Positions 56,517-64,000 of a stretch of DNA of 64,000 nt are shown piece by piece (within the stretch, counting starts at the first letter, position 1; the number at the start of each line of letters is the position of its first letter). The notes below the pieces were generated by a model. That model did no database searches. It was not told the DNA's origin and worked only from the letters and a program-made list of their open reading frames with translations. A program made the translations under genes and the position numbers. Location: contig NC_077242.1 in the NCBI RefSeq assembly GCF_947179165.1, positions 27,476,097 to 27,540,096 on the forward strand. The letters are read 5' to 3'. Origin of the DNA: Solanum dulcamara (Eukaryota; Streptophyta; Magnoliopsida; Solanales; Solanaceae).

Positions 56517-58798
56517 TGTAACACCCCCTAAAACGTTGTATATGATGTTCAAATTCTTGATGAAAATAATATCTCTTCTGTATTTTGGGCATAACTTTTA
56601 ATAGGATGGTCCAAATTTGATGATTCAAATTTTTGAATAACCTAAACATCATTACCTACAACCTTTGTAAAGATCATATTTTATTTTTTGGAGGTTAAGT
56701 AAGACAAATAAATTAATTGTTGCAAGACATGATTCTGTGATAAAATAGAGTGTTTGTAGAAGAAAACTCATATCTCATGTTGCTCCAAATTGATTGATTG
56801 TTGAACGATATAAAAGTAGACTTCTAGAAAATAATTTATATAAGACACCAAATCCTAATAAGGAAGTTATCTTTTTCAAACGCAGTTCCGAAAAAGGGTA
56901 TTTCGTTAAAAGAAGATTCATCTCACCAACTATGGAAAGATCTAGATCCATTTGACATCACCGATGACATTAATAGTCCTCCATTTTTCATCACCCATGA
57001 CATCACAATCTTCCATTAAATTTTTAATTTTTTCTTTATAATTATTTTAATTATTGTTCGGTCCCTCCTTCAAGCAACTCTTCTCTCTATACACTCCTTT
57101 ACTCATTCTTAAAATATAGTTTTAGTTATTAGTAGTATAGAAATACTATTTTGGTGATTCATATACTCTGAGTAGTACACAAAATGCTCTGGCATGGAGA
57201 AAATGCTAGGATTCAAGAGTATTTATTAAGTCCTTCAATTCTGAGTAACACTTTGAATTCCAGGTATGTAAGGCTTCAATGAGAGTATTCCTTCCACTTT
57301 CATGCCTAAAATATTTTGATTATATGATAAATTATGTTTATTTTCTTTAAGCTTTACTCTAAGGTATGTGGGTGTTTATCCATGGGTTCTTTCACCCACG
57401 GAGTCTAAAGCTCTTTCAACTAAATCTCCTGATTTCAAGTAAGATTTTCTTATGGGTAATTCTTATTTCTACTTAATAGCATGAATCATGGTTAAACTAA
57501 TGATTATTGGTCTATTTTGATGCCAAATGATTTCATATGTATGAATTGATGGTTTGCAAGTATTTTCTCCATTTAGCTCTTTAAAGGTTCTTGAAATTCA
57601 TGGTGGGTTATTTAAAGCATGATTTTTAATTGATAGATTTCAAAGTATTTATGCATAATTTCATTTACATTCATGTTTGAAAGTTGAAGTGATTTGAACC
57701 CACCTAGTTTTACTATGTTTTCAATAAAGTTTGACTTGAAATCTTTGACTCCAAATGAATGTTTATGAAAGAAATATCTATGATCAAAAGGGAGTCTTAT
57801 GAAATGAAAAAATGATGAAATGATATGAATGATGGATTCTTTATGCAATAAGGACAATTCTTGCATATTTAAATTACCAAAGATTTCAATGAGCTATTCT
57901 ACCAAATATGATGTTTTGAATTCTCAAGCTATATGCTATGACTATTTTGAAGTATTAAACTATTCAGTGGGATTGACTTAGCACTGAATGGGTCATTGAG
58001 GTGAGGTGAGGTAAGGGAATCCTAGTAGCAATACTTTGTCTCATTAACTATGTGCCAACATAGGAGCCCTTGTAGGCTTAGGCTGATGTATCCACAAATA
58101 TCCCTTAAAGTTAAACTTAAAGAAATAAATGAAGTTGACGGAGTTCTACCCAGAAAGTAGTCTCCCCGGCCAACGTAGGGGGTTATATTGGATTCTATGT
58201 AATAGTTCGCATGGTCTTAAATGTTGTTTATGGTCATTTTCCCACAAAATGAATATTTTAAAGGATATCTATATGATTGATTATGCATGCATTGCATTAT
58301 GTTTCATATTACATAAATGTTTTAATATTTTTTCAATGTTCATGCATGCTTACATACTTAGTACATTCAAAGTACTAACACATATTTTTTTGCCTACATG
58401 ATATCACCATATAGGGACCGGTGCTCTTTCTCGTTCTCCTCCATGTGGCTAGTTAAGATTTCGTTTAAAGACTACTTTTGGGGAGTTTTCATGTTCCTGG
58501 AACAATACTCCTTTATCTTTCTAGCTTATGATATATTGAGATCTTTAGACACTTACTATGACATTTCTTTCTATTATGATTGAGGGTGAGCTAGGAACTT
58601 GTCTTAGCCCCGTTAAATCTAAAAGTTAGAGGTATTATTGGACATATATAAGTTGAAGATTTACTATTATGATTTTCACTTGTTTATTTATTGTTATTAT
58701 ATATGAAAGGCTAAAAGAATGCTAAGAGGCTTGTTTGAGGTACTTTCGGGTTCCTTATTCGCCATGTCATATTTAGGCCCTATGCTTGAGTCGTGATA
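56517..58798 (+). mobile_element. Solo LTR J, TSD TCCTT
   Basis: Starts TGTAACACCCCC, ends GAGTCGTGATA (last CA changed to TA). TCCTT flanks both sides (56512-56516 and 58799-58803). It holds two donor-like sites (CAG|GTATGT at 57261 and AAG|GTATGT at 57361) and a hairpin with stems 57379-57387 and 57394-57402 (one mismatch). No coding sequence; the ORF near 58129-58401 is chance. Confidence 0.92.
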
Positions 58799-58803
58799 TC
58801 CTT

Positions 58804-59270
58804 TTTCATGCATATCTCACATATTTAGTACCTTTAATATACTAATGCATATTTGCCTACATTGTCTCATAATGTAGGGGCCAGCAACCACGTTCATCAT
58901 ACTCAAGGCTAGAGTTGACTAAGCACTCTCAAGTAATCATTGGTGAATCCTCATTTATCGAGGCTGAGACTTTCTCTTATGTTGATTACTTTGACTTTCT
59001 TCTATGATTCGGGTGAGGTAGGAGCATATCCTAAGCCCCCATCAAGTATAGACTTAGAGGTATGTTTATACGATTAATGGGGTGTAGTCTATTTTAGATA
59101 TTAAGTTGAGGTTACTTTCTCTTTTGACATCTATTTTGAGTTATTTCTTCCACGTATTTCATTATGTTTAATTTCCTTATATATGCTATGTATGCTAATA
59201 TGGCTTGATTGGGATCCTTCGGATTTCCGATCGCCATGTCACATCTAGGCCCTAGGCTAGGATCGTGATA
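58804..59270 (+). repeat. 3' LTR of element H, second part
   Basis: Resumes after the TCCTT duplicate and follows the 5' LTR from about 49430. Ends GATCGTGATA at 59270, next to the CTACC target copy. Confidence 0.88.
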
Positions 59271-59955
59271 CTACCATTGATTGAGTTTGCCTACAATAAT
59301 AGTTATCACTCTAGTACTCAAATGACTCATTTTGAAACTTTGTATGGGAGACAGTGTAGGTACCTGGTGGGATGGTTTGAAGTGGGCAAGATGGCATTGA
59401 TTGGTCATAATTTAGTATTGGATACTATAGAGAAGGTGATGCTCATAAGAGAGAGGTTGAAGATGGCTCAAAGTCGCCAAAAGTCCTATTTAGACATTAG
59501 GAATATAGACCTTGAATTTGATGTGGATGATTGGATTTATTTGATGGTTTCACCAATGAAGGGTGTAATGCATTTCGGTAAAAGGGGAAAATTAATTCCT
59601 AGGTATGTGTGACCATAAAAATATTAAAATGCATTGGCAAGATGGAATATGAGTTAGACTTGTCATTTGAATTGGCTATGGTTCATCCAGTATTTCATGT
59701 ATCAATATTGATGAAGTTTGTGGGTGATTCGAATTCTATTGTGCCAATGGATCATATGAGTGTTGAAGAAAACTTGACGTATGAGGTGGTTCCGGTGGAA
59801 ATTCTAGACCTGGAAGCGAAGAGGTTAAGAAACAAAGAGGTTGCATTCGTCAAGGTATTGTGGAGAAATCAACAGGTAGAGAGTGTTATATGGGAAGTGG
59901 AAGCGGATACGATGAAGCGATATCCATATCTTTTTCCTCCCACTCAAGCTTAAAG
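59271..59955 (+). pseudogene. int: Integrase end and chromodomain of element G
   Basis: Continues the frame cut at 47763: LIEFAYNNSYHSSTQM, then the C-terminal domain (GVMHFGKRGKLIP; stop at 59612). The 114-codon frame 59609-59953 has YELDLSFELAMVHPVFHVS and the chromodomain segments ILDLEAKRLRNKEV and VLWRNQQVESVIWEVE. It shares many residues with the H copy at 54131-54649. Confidence 0.85.
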
Positions 59956-60185
59956 TATTAGGTTGTTCTTATTCAAATCACCTAAATTCCTACATTTCAG
60001 TTTGTCGTATGTCTTTCATATGCATGCATGATTCATAAGGTTGATTTTCAAGTCATGTTTTATACTAAGTTTGAAAATCTCATAATTTATGCATTTTTGA
60101 GATGTCATTACATTTATGTTGGGTTGCTAGTCCTCTTTTCATATCTTTTCTACACTAGTTAGATCTCATCCGAGAGTAATGATCT

Positions 60186-60199
60186 CAAGGGGGAGATAT
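60186..60199 (+). other. PPT of element G
   Basis: CAAGGGGGAGATAT directly before the 3' LTR start (CATAAGACC, from TGTAAGACC). Confidence 0.88.
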
Positions 60200-60532
60200 C
60201 ATAAGACCTTAAAAGTTTAAAGATCAAATCAAGGAATATTTGGAGGAGTTTCATCCCTATGCCAGTCTACAGATCGACCTATGACTCGTAGGAGTTTCAA
60301 GGAATCGGAGGATGGACCTGTAGAAATGGTACTAAGGAAATCTGGTTAAGTATGGGGAGAGTCTACAAGTAAGGTTTACGACTCGTAGACATGTTGACGA
60401 CTCATAGAGTGAGTTGTAGCATGCATGTCTGATTTTGGGAAAAATACAAGTTTTAGAACTTTTGCTACGACTCAACAGGATGAGTCGTAGAAGTATTGAT
60501 GAGTCATAGACTGACTCATAGAAGAAGATCAG
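60200..60532 (+). repeat. 3' LTR of element G, first part
   Basis: Matches 40737-41060, including most of the CTACGACTCGTAG cluster (60245-60527). Cut by solo LTR I; the last five bases, ATCAG, are the target duplication. Confidence 0.88.
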
Positions 60533-60535
60533 TGT

Positions 60536-60554
60536 AATGACCCCTAAGGTCATT
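60536..60554 (+). other. LTR-tip hairpin of LTR I
   Basis: Stem AATGACC, loop CCTAA, stem GGTCATT. Differs from 1913-1931 by one compensated pair (C-G to T-A). Confidence 0.55.
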
Positions 60555-61239
60555 TTTGTGCTTTTTTATATTTTTACTAGTTTGCCCCTTCTTGTAGCTT
60601 CCTTATAGCTTATAAATGATGTTGGGATGGGTGGCATGCTTCCCAAGGTATTCGGTTGAGTTTTAAAGTGGTTTGGCCAATATTTAGGCTTAAGGTTTGA
60701 AAAAGTTGACTTTAGTCAACATCCAGAGATTCAGGTGTTGTATGAGAATTCTAATGATTCCATCAGCTCTGAAAGGTCCATTTTGGTTTAGAAGAAAGGT
60801 TGGTTTGGGTTTTGGAGTCTTTATTTTGAGTCGGTATGATTAGGCATTCCAATTTTAATGTTTTGGTCAAGTTTGACTTCGGTTAATATTTTGGATAAAT
60901 GAGATCGAATGAAAATTTCATTTTAGTAGTTAGCTCTAGAACATCAATTTGGTCTAGAACAACCTTTGTTTTGGTTTCCGAGGTGCTCAAAATAAGTTTT
61001 TAGGCCGTTTGTGTGTTTTGTTATATTTTCTTTGGAAAGTGTTGACTTTGGTCAACATTCCAATAAAACGACCTCCGTTGGAAAATTCTCGATTCCATTG
61101 AATCCAGAATGCCATTTCTAATTGGGTAGAATAGTCCGTTTGTATTTGCGGGGTTCCGAATGAATTACGGACCCTCATCCGAGAAAAAATCAATCCTCCA
61201 AAGTTCAGCACCAACTGAACTGCTGGTGTAAGAGCTTTT

Positions 61240-61375
61240 GATCTTCGCATTCGCAACCCAATGGTCCACGATCGCGAAGGTCTGAGACCCTGAGCATCGC
61301 GATCGCGTTATTGACCATCGCGATCGTGAAAGGTTAACTAGATTAGACCTTGCGATTGCAGGGCCCGCTCGCGAT
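61240..61375. promoter_or_regulatory. GCGATCGC palindrome cluster, LTR I
   Basis: Copies include CGATCGCGAAGG, ATCGCGATCGCG near 61299, ATCGCGATCGTG near 61318, GCGATTGCAGG and CTCGCGATATTG. The most GC- and CpG-rich patch in the window. It lies upstream of the donor, as the other palindromic clusters do. Confidence 0.6.
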
Positions 61376-61902
61376 ATTGATGAACAAATTAAGTGGCTTC
61401 AGTGAATTAAAAGACTCGTTTCCAGCAACTAAGTCCCATTTTGGGACTTAGTAATTTTGGGATTTTGAAAGCTTCTCTTGGACATTTTTTATCATTCTTG
61501 CTCCGGTGTATTGGACATATTTGCGGGGACGTTTTAGACCCTTTCCCGTCCTAAAAACTTGTAAGTTTCGCTTAAATTTGTTGTTTCTTTGCATTTTTGA
61601 ACTATTCTAGGGATTAAATTTAGTGGAGTTGTTTGAGCTCTTTCGATGCTTGGAATGTGCCCATTTTTGGGGCACAAGTTCCTTGAGTTATTTGGGTCCT
61701 TGTGAAGGAGTTGGTTTTTTGATTTCTTGTGCGGGTCAGTCAAATTTTGACCCGATTTTAGTTTTATTTTTAATTATAGCAATATGGATATCGTTAGCCT
61801 TATCTTGATATGTTCTTTGATAATTTAATAGAGTGGCATCGTTTGGAGGCAGTCCAGAAAGGAAAGACTAAAGTTTAGTAGTTCAGGTACAGTTCTGGCT
61901 TC

Positions 61903-61911
61903 GAGGTAGGT
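61903..61911 (+). promoter_or_regulatory. Candidate splice donor in LTR I
   Basis: GAG|GTAGGT followed by TATGA, identical over 13 bases to the site in solo LTR 1. Confidence 0.45.
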
Positions 61912-62439
61912 TATGACTTACTCTTATTAGACTTGGCTTGGTTAGAATTAGTATATTTTGAGTATTAATGCATGATTAGGGTGGTGATATAAGTGTTGAT
62001 ATCCTATTGAGAAATTTGGAGTCGATGATCATTGTTAGTGAGTAGCTGGGGTTTTAGTTGTTGGATCCTTAGTCTAGGTGATATCTTTACTTATTTACAT
62101 CGTTTAGAGTCCTTAGAACTTGCTCCTACGTGATTTAAACTTAGGATGTTGCTTGGTTGACTTGAATGGTTTTGGTTGTTCACTTGATATGATTTTTGGC
62201 TTATGCTTATGCCTTAGTTGCTTATGATATTGAAATGTTATGCCTGAGGCCGTGCTTTCAGTACACCGAAGTCTTAGGTGGGTGTCATATAATTTTTGAC
62301 ATACTATTTACCTTATTTACCTCGTCGATGTTAAAAGCCCTGTTTAAAAGAAACAATAAAGGAGGATAATAGGAATTTTGGTTGATGAATAAATAGGAGG
62401 GATTTAAAGAAAATCGGTGATACCTTATTTATGGAAATT

Positions 62440-62650
62440 CATAGTTGATTAGCTCGAGGTATAAATTCAGGCGACCCTTTTATTGAATTTGGGCTATACT
62501 TTATTTTATTTGATAAGTTCGAGGCGTGAATTTTGGGCGGTCCATTGATACATATTCTGGGTTATTATTTCAATGTTGATGAGCTCAATGTATAATTCAG
62601 GGCGCCCTATTATATGATGAGTTTGAGGGTTATTCTGGGCAGTTTATGAT
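62440..62650 (+). repeat. Tandem array in LTR I
   Basis: About four diverged units of 50-60 bp, each with a GAGCTCGAGG-type start, AATTCAGG or ATTTTGGG, and a GGGCTAT or GGGTTAT segment. Comparable in position to the arrays in LTR 1 and LTR A but with a different unit. Confidence 0.6.
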
Positions 62651-63408
62651 ACTTTTGGAGGATATCGAGCCTTAACTACTAGTTACTATTATGCATTCTC
62701 TCGGTATTTTATCAGTTGAGATTATTGATGTGATTACCTGATTGGTTGGACTTACTTGATTACCGTATGATTATTCCCATACCCTTTTTCTCGTATTTGT
62801 AGTTTATGCTCCTCTCTTGTTGTTATTAGTATCATCATACTAGTTATTATATATTTATTCTTTTTAGGCTCGGCCGACCTATGATGTCTAATGAGTACCC
62901 CGTGTTTTGGTACTCATACTATACTTCTGCATCTTTTTGATGAAGCTCCCAGTTCGATCCACCCCTAACGCGCGCCTAATCATTCTTACTAGTGCCAGAT
63001 TCTGATTGTGGTGAGTTCCAGTGTTCAGAAACTTACTACTTTCTCTCTTTTGTACTGACTTACACTTGTACTTTTGGATAGTCAGATCTGTATTATATAT
63101 TTAAACATTGTCATCTTTTATACTCAGTAGCTCCTGTATAGGTGACACCATGTCCAAGGTTTGATCTAGTGTCAGTTCATCATTTGTTTTGGTCACTATC
63201 GGGCCTTTTGTATATTTTGTATCATATTTACATATCTATACTCTGACCCGACTTTTCTTTTGTTATATTCTTTTTTCTTCCACTTTTTTATGTTATTAAT
63301 TATTTAATTAGATGGAAATTTGACTTCCATTTGACTTTGGTTTGAGTTACCTACTTGGGGGGTTATAGTAGGTGCCATCATGGCTCGGATTCGGTTTGTG
63401 ACAATCAG

Positions 63409-64000
63409 AGACTCAGGTTTTCAGGATGAGTTATTTCAATGACCTGTACGAATAGTCACAATTCGTAAGGTCCAGTCATAGGGTCCTCAGATAAAGATTA
63501 ATGAAGGGTATTTTCATCATTTTTTATTTTGTGTTCAATGAATCTAGACACCTTTGGGGGAGAATTCACAACTTATAAATACCCCAACCCTTCAAATTTC
63601 CTCATATTCAAATTCATTCTCAAAATTTTCTAAGGCATTCAAGGGTCCTCTCTCAAGGTCTTCTCCTACAAGTCAAAGTAGGGTTTTAAGAACACAAGTC
63701 TCCTTTTCAATCTCAAGGCTAGAATTCATCAAGGTATGTGGTATTTCATTCATGGGTTCCGTTCACCCATGAAGTCCCAAGGTTTTCCTAAAAAATCTCC
63801 TCCAATTGTTTTCTAACCCTAGATTGATGATATTACATTGGGCTGTTTCAAGTATGTTTTTATTGGCTTAAATGATTGATATGAGCATGATTCTATCTTA
63901 ATTGCATGATTTCAATTCGTTTTACAAGTGGCCATGCACAAATCTATTTTCAATAATGATTTCCATGAAATATGATCATGAATTGCAATTAAGGCTTTAT
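63409..64000 (+). repeat. 3' LTR of element G, second part, runs off the window
   Basis: Follows 41064-41690 of the 5' LTR: box AATGAATCTAGACACCTTTG at 63537, TATAAATA at 63574-63581, donor AAG|GTATGT at 63731-63739, and stems TTCATGGGT (63749-63757) and ACCCATGAA (63765-63773). About 1.1 kb more is expected beyond the edge. Confidence 0.88.

Larger units (their letters stand above)
47764..59270 (+). mobile_element. Element H, two-LTR chromovirus-type retrotransposon inside integrase of G
   Basis: 5' LTR 47764-49892, PBS, gag-pol 50111-54649, PPT, 3' LTR 54900-59270 (interrupted by solo LTR J). It sits between CTACT (47759-47763) and CTACC (59271-59275), a duplication with one change. Integrase codons of G on the two sides join in register. 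Both LTRs start TATAAGG instead of TGTAAGG and the 3' end is GATA, so the terminal dinucleotides have decayed. Confidence 0.9.
60533..63403 (+). mobile_element. Solo LTR I, TSD ATCAG
   Basis: Starts TGTAATGACCCC, ends GTTTGTGACA, flanked by ATCAG (60528-60532 and 63404-63408). At 2.87 kb it is the longest LTR here. It has a tip hairpin, a GCGATCGC cluster, donor GAG|GTAGGT at 61903-61911 and a tandem array near 62440-62650. No PBS, PPT or pol sequence inside. Confidence 0.92.
40737..64000 (+). mobile_element. Element G, forward chromovirus-type retrotransposon, split by four insertions, 3' end outside the window
   Basis: 5' LTR 40737-42823, PBS, gag-pol 43036-47763, continuation of integrase and chromodomain at 59271-59955, PPT at 60186-60199, and 3' LTR from 60200 past the window edge. 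It is split by an organelle-like insert in RT, element H (with solo LTR J inside it) in integrase, and solo LTR I in the 3' LTR. Its own target duplication cannot be checked because the right end is missing. Confidence 0.9.

Noticed and set aside
58129..58401. 90-codon ORF in solo LTR J
   Set aside because: Non-coding LTR sequence; no relative in the other LTRs keeps it open.
1..64000. tRNA or rRNA genes
   Set aside because: I found no cloverleaf-like block or rRNA sequence. The tRNA-like matches are PBS sites only.

Overview
The window looks like plant nuclear heterochromatin, from a eudicot and probably Solanaceae. That family-level guess rests on general resemblance of the LTR types and was not checked by any search. 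The DNA is AT-rich. No host gene could be supported. Almost everything from about 9.2 kb to the right edge is nested, decayed LTR retrotransposons of the Ty3/gypsy chromovirus type: long LTRs of 2.0-2.9 kb, a tRNA-Met-like primer binding site (PBS), the order gag-PR-RT-RNaseH-IN and a chromodomain-like C terminus. No element keeps an intact gag-pol frame.

Layout. 1-9247: AT-rich DNA with a MITE-like element (622-905), a long inverted-repeat element split by a solo LTR (1910-3905, target site duplication (TSD) ACAAT), and remains of a Tat/Athila-like element with a tRNA-Asp type PBS (about 4960-8230). 9248-13758: element A (forward; 5' LTR, PBS, gag), with an internally deleted solo LTR (K, 12311-13484) inside gag. 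14420-40736: a reverse-strand block. It holds element B (14420-22615); a stub of element C whose LTR is split into three parts; the complete two-LTR element D (23010-32613, TSD ATAAG) and solo LTR E (33008-34993, TSD GAAAC), both inside the C LTR; and the pol half of element F (36648-40736). 40737-64000: a forward-strand block. Element G (from 40737 past the right edge) is split by an organelle-like insert in RT, by complete element H (47764-59270) in integrase, and by solo LTR I (60533-63403, TSD ATCAG) in its 3' LTR. H itself holds solo LTR J (56517-58798, TSD TCCTT). The apparent stacking is F > G > H > J, possibly with A below F.

How the parts work together. In the LTRs of these elements the same architecture recurs: a U3 cluster of a short palindromic word, a conserved box followed by a TATA box, about 120-140 nt of leader, a splice-donor-like AAG|GTATGT, a hairpin just downstream, the PBS, and a splice-acceptor-like (T/C)AG a few bases before the gag ATG. 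This predicts an intron that starts inside the LTR, removes the PBS and ends at gag, so spliced RNA would be translated while only unspliced RNA could be reverse transcribed. The donor-side hairpin and a second hairpin at the LTR tip both show paired base changes between families. These are the observations most worth testing. All coordinates and comparisons were made by eye.
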